Shown: piece by piece, positions 55,624 to 63,179 of the stretch | Layout of the letters: the number at the start of each line of letters is the position of its first letter | Position numbering within the stretch: position 1 is the first letter of the stretch | From: Kordiimonadales bacterium | GTDB taxonomy: Bacteria > Pseudomonadota > Alphaproteobacteria > Sphingomonadales > Kordiimonadaceae | Reading direction: 5' to 3' | Assembly (NCBI GenBank): GCA_002401685.1 | Contig: NVTU01000009.1 | Location: 1-64,000, forward strand | Length of the DNA: 64,000 nt | The notes under the pieces: model-generated | Told to the model about the DNA's origin: nothing | Database searches by the model: none | Seen by the model: the letters and a program-made list of their open reading frames with translations, nothing else | Translations under genes and position numbers: made by a program

Positions 55624-58600
55624 ATGAAAGCTTCCCTTTACAATCACCCTCGTGTTGTTTGGCTAATCTTATTGCTGATCATCGCCGCAGGTTTTAATGC
55701 TTTCTACACGATGCCGCGCCTGGAAGACCCCCACATGCAAAGCCGAATTGTGCAGGTAACAACTTTTTATCCGGGCGCAGATGCAGAACGCGTAGAAGCC
55801 GAAATAACGGAGAAGATTGAACGCAAGGTCCGCGAAATTGCAGAAGTAAAGTCGGTCCGTAGTTCTTCCCGTCCAGGAAACTCCGTAATTACCATTGAAC
55901 TGGAAGACCGGATCAACGACGCAAAGCCAATTACAGCGCGCCTGCGTGATAAAGTCTCGGAAGTAACAGATCTACCTGAAGGCGCTACAGCGCCCGAATT
56001 TTCAGATACGCGCATATATGCTCACTCCGCCATTATGGCCTTAACCTGGCATGCAAGCTCCCCTATCAATTACGCAATCTTGGGCCGTCATGCGCGCGAG
56101 TTTGACAGCAGAATCCGAAACCTACCGGGCACTGATTTTGTTGACATCCTTGGCTTGCCTGATGAAGAAATTCGCATCAGCGTTGATGACGCTAGGCTTG
56201 CAGCCCACGGATATACGGTTGCCGATGTAGCGCAGCGCATTCGCGCCTCAGACGCTCGCGGCACCGCAGGCGTTGTATCAAGCGACACTAATCGCATGGT
56301 AGTGCAAGTCTCTGGGGCTCTTGATAGTCTGGAACGCATTCGCAAAATTCCGATTGGACTGGATGAGGCTGGCAGCAGTTTAAGGCTTGGTGATTTTGCT
56401 ACTATTTCCCGGGGCTACGAAGACCCTGTCAGCAAACTAGCCTATCTCGACGGCGTGTACGGCGTCGTCGTTGCTGCACGCATGTATGAAAACTCCCGCA
56501 TTGACGCTTGGTCTGATCAGGTAGGACTGCTGATCGCGGATTTCCAAAGGACCCTGCCGTCCGGCATCAAACTCGAACGTATCTTTGATCAACGCGACTA
56601 TGCCGACGCCCGTCTTGACGACTTAATGGGCAATCTCGCTATCGGCGCCCTCGTGGTTCTCACGGTTCTTCTTGTTTCCTTAGGCTGGCGCGCCTCGTTA
56701 GTTTCGGCGTCGATCTTGCCGCTTACCATTCTTGCTTCGCTGGCAATAACCCACGCAATGGGTCTGCGTTTACAACAGGTGCTGGTAACAGGCCTTATCG
56801 TGGCCCTCGGCATCATGGTCGACAATGCCATTGTTGTTACGGATGAAATTCAGCGCCTACGATTACGCGGCGAACGGCGCTCAGTTGCTGTTGCCAAAAC
56901 AGTAAAGAAGCTTTGGGCGCCCCTACTCGGAAGCACGACGACAACGATCATCGCTTTTATGCCCCTCATCCTGATGCCTGGCAATGCAGGAGATTTCCTG
57001 CTTGGTGTTCCTGCAGCGGTTATTAGTTCCCTCGTTGCGTCCTATATAATTGCTTTCACTATTATTTCCGCCGTTGCAGGCAGGGTAGTGGAAGGCCCTA
57101 GTACACAAGCTGAGCCAACAGGAAAACCAGGGGGCAACCCATCGGCGGTTGGTAAGCGCATATGGTGGCGTGATGGTATCGAAGGCCGTTTCATTTCAGG
57201 TCCATTTCGGCGCAGCCTCAACTGGTCGGTTAAACGCCCTATCCGCTCGGTCATCATTGCGACAGCCATTCCTCTTATTGGATTCGCGCTTGCTGGACAA
57301 CTTACTGAGCAATTCTTCCCCGTTAGTGAGCGCAACCAGTTCCGCGTTCAAATTTACATGCCTTCGCAAGCTTCGATAGAGGAAACGCGCAAAGCCGCCG
57401 AATACGTGAACAAAGAGTTGCAAAAAGAGAGCATTATACAAAGCTCCCACTGGTTCATCGGCTCCCGACCCGCGAAATTTTATTATTCTATGGCCGCTTC
57501 TAATAATGGTATTGTCAGCGTTGCGGAGGGGCTTATTACGGTCGAAACATTTGATCAAATCCCAACCATCATTCCGCGGCTCCAGCGCGAACTAACCAAC
57601 AAGTTGCCACAAGCCCTGGTCCTTGTCCGTGAGCTAGGTAGTGGACCCCCTATTCAAGCCCCAATTGAGATACGTGTGATCGGCCCGGACCTAGCTACTT
57701 TGGAAACCATTGGCAACGATTTACGTTCAATGATGGTCCGTATTCCTGGTGTTACTTTTACCCGCACATCGCTCACTTCTGGGCGCCCGATGATTACCAT
57801 TGATGCCAGGGAAAACGACGTCTCAGTTGCAGGGTTGACGCTTAGTGAAGTTGAAAGCCAAGTTAGGGCCCTAACCACCGGTACGATCGTGTCCTACATA
57901 ATTGAGCAAACACAACAAGTACCAGTTCGCCTTATAGCAGACCGAGCCAGCCGCACTGACATCAACTCCATCGCTAATATCGGCCTCAATGGCCAAGCAA
58001 CGGAAGAAGCCGACCGGTCTTTTGCAGATGTTCCTATTTCGGCAGTTGCAGATGTAAGGCTTACGGCAAAAGTAGGAAGCATTGCCCACAGAGACGGAGA
58101 ACGCATTAACAAGGTGCAAGCCTTCCTCGACTACGGCGTACTCCCTGCCCTACCCTTGCAAGAGCTGAAAGACGCAATAGCAACCGAAGGGTTGGACCTC
58201 CCGCCCGGTTACCGCATTGAATTCGGCGGTGAGAGCGAAAAACGGAATGAGGCGGTCGGCAAACTCTTTGGCACAGTGGGTCTGCTTGTGGTTCTTATGC
58301 TGCTTGCGCTGGTGCTCACCTTTAACAGCTTTCGGCTGGCTTTTGTTACCTTTGCGGCTGCGATACAGGCCGCAGGCTTAGGGCTCTTCTCTCTTTGGCT
58401 GTTCGATTATCCGCTTAGCTTCGTCGTTATTTTTGGATTGATGGGATTGATTGGGCTGGCCATCAACGCTGCCATTGTCATTCTCTCAGAATTACGCGGC
58501 AATGAAAAAGCCAGAGCAGGTGATCCAAATGCAATTGTCGATAGCGTAATGGCCACGGGGCGCCATATCATCTCTACCACCATAACCACGGTGGGAGGTT

Positions 58601-58800
58601 TTATGCCTTTGATTGTCGCTGGAGGCCCTTTCTGGCCACCGTTTGCAGTCGCCATCGCGGGCGGCGCGCTGCTTTCTATGATTGTGAGCTTTTACTTCGC
58701 ACCGGCTGCATTCCTTTGGTTTACTCGGAAACGCCCTATCTCGGCGCCCGGCGGCACCGCCGGCAACACCCTACTTGAAATGGGGAACTACAAATCATAG
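55624..58800 (+). CDS. RND-family efflux pump permease
   Basis: A 1058-residue inner-membrane proton-driven transporter with 12 membrane segments and two large periplasmic loops. The proton-relay segment in TM4 is GLIVALGIMVDNAIVVTDEI (about residues 390-409), with Asp-Asn instead of the Asp-Asp of AcrB. MPRLEDPHMQSRIVQVTTFY near the N-terminus and the second repeat (GLMGLIGLAINAAIVILSEL) mark the HAE1-like branch. The substrate range is unknown. Likely controlled by the divergent TetR protein. Confidence 0.93.
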   Translation: MKASLYNHPRVVWLILLLIIAAGFNAFYTMPRLEDPHMQSRIVQVTTFYPGADAERVEAEITEKIERKVREIAEVKSVRSSSRPGNSVITIELEDRINDAKPITARLRDKVSEVTDLPEGATAPEFSDTRIYAHSAIMALTWHASSPINYAILGRHAREFDSRIRNLPGTDFVDILGLPDEEIRISVDDARLAAHGYTVADVAQRIRASDARGTAGVVSSDTNRMVVQVSGALDSLERIRKIPIGLDEAGSSLRLGDFATISRGYEDPVSKLAYLDGVYGVVVAARMYENSRIDAWSDQVGLLIADFQRTLPSGIKLERIFDQRDYADARLDDLMGNLAIGALVVLTVLLVSLGWRASLVSASILPLTILASLAITHAMGLRLQQVLVTGLIVALGIMVDNAIVVTDEIQRLRLRGERRSVAVAKTVKKLWAPLLGSTTTTIIAFMPLILMPGNAGDFLLGVPAAVISSLVASYIIAFTIISAVAGRVVEGPSTQAEPTGKPGGNPSAVGKRIWWRDGIEGRFISGPFRRSLNWSVKRPIRSVIIATAIPLIGFALAGQLTEQFFPVSERNQFRVQIYMPSQASIEETRKAAEYVNKELQKESIIQSSHWFIGSRPAKFYYSMAASNNGIVSVAEGLITVETFDQIPTIIPRLQRELTNKLPQALVLVRELGSGPPIQAPIEIRVIGPDLATLETIGNDLRSMMVRIPGVTFTRTSLTSGRPMITIDARENDVSVAGLTLSEVESQVRALTTGTIVSYIIEQTQQVPVRLIADRASRTDINSIANIGLNGQATEEADRSFADVPISAVADVRLTAKVGSIAHRDGERINKVQAFLDYGVLPALPLQELKDAIATEGLDLPPGYRIEFGGESEKRNEAVGKLFGTVGLLVVLMLLALVLTFNSFRLAFVTFAAAIQAAGLGLFSLWLFDYPLSFVVIFGLMGLIGLAINAAIVILSELRGNEKARAGDPNAIVDSVMATGRHIISTTITTVGGFMPLIVAGGPFWPPFAVAIAGGALLSMIVSFYFAPAAFLWFTRKRPISAPGGTAGNTLLEMGNYKS

Positions 58801-58802
58801 CC

Positions 58803-58960
58803 CTATGCCGATGCTGTTTCAGCCAACGGTTCAGCACCTCCCGGCTGCTTTCGCACAAACCAGCGAGGATATCTATTGATCACAGAGTAGTTGACGATTT
58901 TCTTAAAGTCCGGTCCCCGTCAAATTTTTCTGCCAGCTTGTTACCGGTTTCCACTTGAGG
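58803..58960 (-). pseudogene. Frameshifted C-terminal gene remnant
   Basis: Two minus-strand frames join across a run of four Gs near 58916-58919. The first reads PQVETGNKLAEKFDG, the second GPDFKKIVNYSVINRYPRWF then VRKQPGG and ends ETASA-stop at 58803. Neither has a start codon. One extra G would fuse them. The composition looks coding (aromatic and basic residues well placed), so this is probably the decayed tail of a lost gene, or a sequencing error in a truncated gene. The family is not recognised. It fills most of the 175-bp gap between the RND pump and the TPR lipoprotein gene. A TTGACG...CGTCAA pair with ATTTTT in the same place could also end RND transcripts. Confidence 0.4.
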
Positions 58961-58975
58961 CTAACCGCTTGACTT

Positions 58976-61024
58976 TTAGCCTGTCTTGGCTTTCTCTTTT
59001 GCGGCTTCAGCAGCTTTTTTGACGGCATCATTGGCTAACCGCTCTTCTCGCATCTTTCGTTCGTCATCGCGTTCTTTTTTAGCGTCGGCGCGCGCCGCCG
59101 TTTCTTCTGTCTGACGTTCAACCTCTACCTTTTCCCAATCTAACAGCAATGCCGCCAAATAGCGGCCAAAACCGCTATCTTCATTCACCAGCGCCTGTGC
59201 CTCTTTTGCCTTGGAAATAGCGGATGACAAATAACCTAGTTTTTCAAGTGCTTCCGCATGATCTGCTTTAAGGGCCACTGACTGTGGATAGGCCCTTTCC
59301 GCAGCTAAAAAATGTTCTAGCGCTTCCTCTGCATGACCGGTTTCAAGAAGAGCCCTACCGTATAGGCCGCGGGACTGATACTCCTCTGGGCTAGCAGCAA
59401 CTACCTTTGCAAGGTCAGCTCGAGCCTCTTCGAATTCCTCCAAAGCCAGAAACAACTGCCCCCTATTTTTGAGTGCCGAAAGATAATCTGGGCTCAGGTC
59501 GATAGCTTTGTCGTAAAGTAATTTCGCCTCAGCCCAATTCCGTTGGCGGTGCTTCACCGCGCCCATTAAATTCGAACTTAATGGGTTATTGGGAGCAAGT
59601 TCCAGCATACGTTCCGCAGATTTCAGCGCGCCCTCTAAATCTCCATTGCTCATTTGCACGTTCGAGAGCAACGACAAACTGACATAGTCCTGACCATCCG
59701 CAGCCATAAGGTTACGTAACTGAGAAACAGCTTCATCGCCTTTCCCCTGCGCTAACAAATTTGTTGCAATTCTGCGTGCAAGTTTCCTGCCCAAATTGAC
59801 GTCACCATCGCCCTGGGAACTGACCAAACTTTGCGCACGTTCAAGAAATTTTTCTGCCAATCCGGGATTTCCAGCGGATGCCGCCGCAGCGGCGGCCTGC
59901 AATATTGCTTCGAAATCTGCAGTCTCAGCTCCCAACAAAGGGCTCAATAAATCAAGCGATTTTGCGGGCCTACCTCGCCTGATATGAATCTCAGCCAACG
60001 CCAACCTCGAAGGCCTGTCAGTTGGTACCAGCTCCAAAAATCGCTCCAAATGAAACTGCGCTTTACTGAATTTTCCTAACCGGTAAAGCGTGTGACCATA
60101 CACCCTGCCAGCAAGCGGGAAAGCACTGGATAGATCACCCAACTGAATGAGTATTTCCTCCGCTTCAGTTGGCTTGCCTTCCGCGGCTAACATCAGTGCT
60201 GTGTAAAACTTAGCTAGCCTATTGTTCGGCGCCGTCGCATAAACCACATCCAGATGCGTTCTCGCTTTATCGAAAGCACCGGCTTCTGTATAAATTCCCA
60301 CTAATTCCAAACGCGGCAAAATCTGCGTTTTGTTTAGCTCTATGGACCGTTCCAGAAACTCCGTGGCTTTTTCCGTCTGCAATTGGTACCGGTAAATTGC
60401 ACCCTGAACAAAAAGTGTTTTCGGGTCGTTTGGGGCCAGCGTTTTTGCGACCTCAGAAAACCGCGCTGCGTCTGCCAACCTTCCCAAAGTGAGTTCAATT
60501 TGCGCAGCGCCTATATAGCCCAAATAATTTTCGGGCTGATCAACAATTGCAGCCTGGTATAGCTTTCTCGCGGCATCAAAGTTACGCTGCGCCTTATTAA
60601 TATCAGCAAGCAGCAGCAAACCTTGGTAGGCATCATCGCCCTCGAGTTCAGCATCACCGATCGCCTCTTCCGCCTTATTGTAGCGCGCCTGCAAAATATA
60701 GTTTTGCGTTAACAACAAAAAATACTCAGCTGAACTGGCCCCCGCCCGCTTGGCCTTTTCCAATTCAACATCAGCTGCAATCGCGTTTGAGACGGAAATA
60801 TATATTTTGGCAGATAGTAAATGTTCGTCGGCATCCGTAAGGGCTAGCTTCTCTCGAGCCCGAATAATCTCTACCACAAACCCTCGTTCACCATCCCTGA
60901 CCAGTTCTTTCAAACCCGCCAAATCGTAGGAGGCGTAATCTATGGTTTCGGCTTGGTCCTCTTCTGAACTACTACATCCGCCAAGCAACAGAAAAGACGC
61001 AACTAAAATTCCTCGAAACCACAT
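58976..61024 (-). CDS. TPR-repeat lipoprotein, PrsT-like (PEP-CTERM system)
   Basis: A 682-residue lipoprotein (MWFRGILVASFLLLGGC, lipidated Cys17) made almost wholly of tetratricopeptide repeats from about residue 60 to 620 (for example YLGYIGAAQIELTLGRLADA, ALKNRGQLFLALEEFEEARA, GRALLETGHAEEALEHFLAA). A charged Lys/Glu/Ala tail closes it. Architecture and length match PrsT, the TPR lipoprotein of exosortase/PEP-CTERM systems. The divergent PEP-CTERM gene next door supports this. The assignment is inference from architecture and context; a general TPR lipoprotein is the alternative. Confidence 0.72.
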   Translation of the reverse strand: MWFRGILVASFLLLGGCSSSEEDQAETIDYASYDLAGLKELVRDGERGFVVEIIRAREKLALTDADEHLLSAKIYISVSNAIAADVELEKAKRAGASSAEYFLLLTQNYILQARYNKAEEAIGDAELEGDDAYQGLLLLADINKAQRNFDAARKLYQAAIVDQPENYLGYIGAAQIELTLGRLADAARFSEVAKTLAPNDPKTLFVQGAIYRYQLQTEKATEFLERSIELNKTQILPRLELVGIYTEAGAFDKARTHLDVVYATAPNNRLAKFYTALMLAAEGKPTEAEEILIQLGDLSSAFPLAGRVYGHTLYRLGKFSKAQFHLERFLELVPTDRPSRLALAEIHIRRGRPAKSLDLLSPLLGAETADFEAILQAAAAAASAGNPGLAEKFLERAQSLVSSQGDGDVNLGRKLARRIATNLLAQGKGDEAVSQLRNLMAADGQDYVSLSLLSNVQMSNGDLEGALKSAERMLELAPNNPLSSNLMGAVKHRQRNWAEAKLLYDKAIDLSPDYLSALKNRGQLFLALEEFEEARADLAKVVAASPEEYQSRGLYGRALLETGHAEEALEHFLAAERAYPQSVALKADHAEALEKLGYLSSAISKAKEAQALVNEDSGFGRYLAALLLDWEKVEVERQTEETAARADAKKERDDERKMREERLANDAVKKAAEAAKEKAKTG

Positions 61025-61324
61025 AATACAGCTACCTTTTTTGCACTAACTTAAACTAGCACATGATATTTAGTGTTAATAGCATGTCCGTTAGAATAAT
61101 TCGCCCCCAATTATACCAAGCAGCCGTAAATCATCGACCTTTGTCGCGCCCTAGTTTCCACGCGGAAACCACTGGTGAGAATGGCTAAAACTCGACAACC
61201 CAGAACCTCAAGCAATGCCTTTGCCCGGGAGTTAATCCGTTCCAACAGGCAAAATACTTAATCCCGCCACCAACATAAACCTCAATAATTCCTTTAAGAA
61301 AAGCCGTAAAGCCAGACCTACCGG

Positions 61325-61352
61325 TTGCATATTCCCGTAGTTTCTCTATAAA
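61325..61352 (+). promoter_or_regulatory. Promoter of the PEP-CTERM gene
   Basis: -35 TTGCAT (61325-61330), 16 bases, -10 TATAAA (61347-61352), with a start near 61359, about 60 bases before the ATG. No sigma-54 motif was found here. The rest of the 395-bp divergent gap (61025-61419) holds a GTTTCC-ACGC-GGAAAC hairpin near 61155 and no gene. Confidence 0.45.
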
Positions 61353-61365
61353 ACGAGCATAGAAA

Positions 61366-61379
61366 TTCAGATTTCTGAA
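61366..61379 (+). promoter_or_regulatory. Palindrome TTCAGA-TT-TCTGAA in the PEP-CTERM leader
   Basis: Perfect 6-bp arms around two bases, just downstream of the predicted start. Possible operator for the PEP-CTERM gene. Confidence 0.35.
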
Positions 61380-61419
61380 ATAATAATGAATTCAGGGCGT
61401 TTACGTGTCGGAGAGTAGA

Positions 61420-62094
61420 ATGGCTAACCTATTGAAAGCAGTCGCTTTTGCTGCTGCGGTGGCGGTGTGTACATCAGCATCTGCAAATGCCACACATAAC
61501 TTTTATGTTGATGTTCAGTCAGATGCAGGCACGTATGACCCTATCGCGCTAGGCGAAGACCTTACCTTGGATGCTTGCGGTTCTACGGTTCACCGGGCAT
61601 CGGCAACACTTCCGTCATTACCGTCCTATGGCCTATGCGATTTTACTGATTTGTCTGACTTCGAACTTACGTGGCAGATATCATTCGAAAGCGTAACCAC
61701 TACGTTAGCAAGCTACAGCGGAAATAGCGTAGTAAACGGCCTTGCGCCAACTTTTGCTACGGGTGCAGGCTCTCTGTTCGCGAGTGCCGGTTCCTATATC
61801 ATCAGCCTGATCGTTGATATACCTGATAGCAATGCATGGATATCTTTGCCTGACGGGCGTTGGGCCAGAGGTGGCTGTGATGCCGGGATCAACATAGACG
61901 GCGTACAGTACGGCGGCACAGGATGCACTTCCTCAACATCTCCTAATAGCAACGGTTTTCGTAACACTGGCTTTGCTTCAACTACCTTGGTGGTAAACGC
62001 GGTGAGCGTGCCTGAACCTTCTTCAGCTCTTTTATTGCTACCCGCACTGGCACTTATTATTCGCCGGCAGCGCCGCAATAGAAAGATCGCTTAA
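61420..62094 (+). CDS. PEP-CTERM domain protein (exosortase substrate)
   Basis: A 224-residue exported protein. The signal peptide (MANLLKAVAFAAAVAVCTSA, cut near ANA) is at the start. The sorting tail at residues 197-224 is VPEPSSALLLLPALALIIRR followed by a basic end: the Val-Pro-Glu-Pro motif, membrane helix and Arg cluster of PEP-CTERM. The mature part is rich in Ser, Thr, Gly and Asn with four or five Cys and is otherwise unplaced. ATG 61420 has GGAGAG just upstream; a GTG at 61405 is less likely. Such proteins are cut by exosortase and sent to the cell surface with exopolysaccharide. No exosortase gene is in this window. Confidence 0.88.
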   Translation: MANLLKAVAFAAAVAVCTSASANATHNFYVDVQSDAGTYDPIALGEDLTLDACGSTVHRASATLPSLPSYGLCDFTDLSDFELTWQISFESVTTTLASYSGNSVVNGLAPTFATGAGSLFASAGSYIISLIVDIPDSNAWISLPDGRWARGGCDAGINIDGVQYGGTGCTSSTSPNSNGFRNTGFASTTLVVNAVSVPEPSSALLLLPALALIIRRQRRNRKIA

Positions 62095-62121
62095 GCAGAT
62101 ACATATGTTAAAGACATAAAT

Positions 62122-62139
62122 AAAAAGGCCCCGGTTATA
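62122..62139 (+). repeat. 18-bp perfect inverted repeat, left copy
   Basis: AAAAAGGCCCCGGTTATA here is the exact reverse complement of 63098-63115. The two copies bracket the AAC(3)-like gene. Confidence 0.85.
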
Positions 62140-62156
62140 GTAATCGAGGCCTTTTT
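62122..62156 (+). terminator. Terminator of the PEP-CTERM gene
   Basis: AAAAAGGCC and GGCCTTTTT enclose a 16-base loop, with the T run after the stem. It lies 28 bp past the stop. The left arm plus CCGGTTATA recurs inverted at 63098-63115. Confidence 0.75.
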
Positions 62157-62220
62157 ATTTATGACGCTCGACCTAGGGGTAAACGACCTTTCACCCCAAT
62201 CAGTCTATAAGCGGGGCCAG
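62146..62220 (+). repeat. Diverged direct repeat, left copy, containing a 3' gene end
   Basis: This 75-bp stretch matches 63105-63179 at a constant 959-bp offset; I count about 60 identities over 72 aligned bases with no gaps. On the minus strand it reads ...GLKRLAPLID-stop, nearly the same as the end of the intact gene at 63159 (GLALLAPLLD-stop). It is therefore probably the remnant of a second copy of that gene. Confidence 0.7.
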
Positions 62221-62258
62221 CCGTTTGAGACCGACTTTCAGTCGCCTTTGGCGACAGT

Positions 62259-63062
62259 TTAGTGCTTGTCACCGCTCGCTATGTTTGCGTTGTTGATCCA
62301 GTCCGCTGCAAACGACACCAAAGGTGCATAATCGCATATTTTTGAAGTCGCCCCGCCAATCTTACCACTGGAAACCAGCCCTGCCTCTTCATACGCAGCG
62401 CCTACCTTTGGGAACAACCGATCCAGATCATCGGCAACGTCTGGTGTTTCCATCCAGGGTGCGTTGCCCGTCCCGGTCTTAAAACGTCTAACTTTTGTGC
62501 GCCGAGTGTCCGCAAGGCTTTCGGCAGTGTGGAGCGCGGAGCATCTGTTCCAACCAACGCCTATAAGCAACATTTTCATATGTTTTCTGGCCTGGAGATA
62601 TCCAAGCGGTGTTTCCGGACCTGTTGCCCATGCCAAGGAATGGCGAGATGCAAACTCTGGTGCATCTAGGCCGTTTAAGCAGATTGATGTAGCGGGATGA
62701 ACGCTCCTACAGGTGCCTGGCCACGTGCGAAAGGTTTCAGCGATAACACCCATCCCAAAAGTCGGAGATATTTCAAGATCAAAGCCAAGGACGGCATCCT
62801 CAATCGCTGTCTTCACGTCTCGTGACATGGCCTCATTGGCAATATTTGGCGGAAAATACGCATCAGTTGAAAAACCGGGCATTGCCAGCAGGCCGGTTCT
62901 CCCGACAGCAGACAGGAGCGCTTCAACTACTGCTCGCGCGCTGCCAACAGTTGGTCCGATGGCGCTCATAGATGCATGTACAAAAAGACCGTCGCCTTCG
63001 TGTACACCGAGAGCACGAAGGCTATCCTTAAGGCTGGCTATCGAATTGAAATGTCCTAACAT
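62259..63062 (-). CDS. AAC(3)-family aminoglycoside N-acetyltransferase-like protein
   Basis: A 267-residue member of the AAC(3)/YokD family of acetyl-CoA-dependent antibiotic acetyltransferases. Family landmarks: LGVHEGDGLFVHASMSAIG near the start, GLLAMPGFSTDAYFPP, GVIAETFRTWPG, RSVHPATSICLNGLDA (His-Pro...Ser), and LLIGVGWNRCSALHTAESLA with the His-x-Ala-Glu active-site stretch. Chromosomal members often have no known drug substrate, so resistance is not implied. It lies inside the repeat-bounded segment, and GTCGCC-AAA-GGCGAC just after its stop (about 62241-62255) could act in termination. Confidence 0.85.
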   Translation of the reverse strand: MLGHFNSIASLKDSLRALGVHEGDGLFVHASMSAIGPTVGSARAVVEALLSAVGRTGLLAMPGFSTDAYFPPNIANEAMSRDVKTAIEDAVLGFDLEISPTFGMGVIAETFRTWPGTCRSVHPATSICLNGLDAPEFASRHSLAWATGPETPLGYLQARKHMKMLLIGVGWNRCSALHTAESLADTRRTKVRRFKTGTGNAPWMETPDVADDLDRLFPKVGAAYEEAGLVSSGKIGGATSKICDYAPLVSFAADWINNANIASGDKH

Positions 63063-63097
63063 CCGGGTCGTATATCATGAGGCCTGAACCTGCACAA

Positions 63098-63115
63098 TAT
63101 AACCGGGGCCTTTTT
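63098..63115 (-). repeat. 18-bp perfect inverted repeat, right copy
   Basis: TATAACCGGGGCCTTTTT, reverse complement of 62122-62139. With AGGCC at about 63080-63084 it can also form a terminator-like stem with the T run on the plus strand, facing the end of the 63159 gene. Confidence 0.8.
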
Positions 63116-63179
63116 GTTTGTGATGCTCGACCTAGAAGTAAATAACCTATTACCCCTATCAGTCTAAAAGCGGTGCCAA
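63105..63179 (+). repeat. Diverged direct repeat, right copy
   Basis: Partner of 62146-62220. Its right end is the 3' end of the intact 63159 gene, so this copy is the parental one. The 18-bp inverted repeat copy (63098-63115) overlaps its left end. Confidence 0.7.

Noticed and set aside
62259-63062. Calling the acetyltransferase gene an insertion sequence cassette
   Set aside because: No transposase, integrase, attC-like fold or target-site duplication is visible; the repeats fit duplicated gene ends at least as well.
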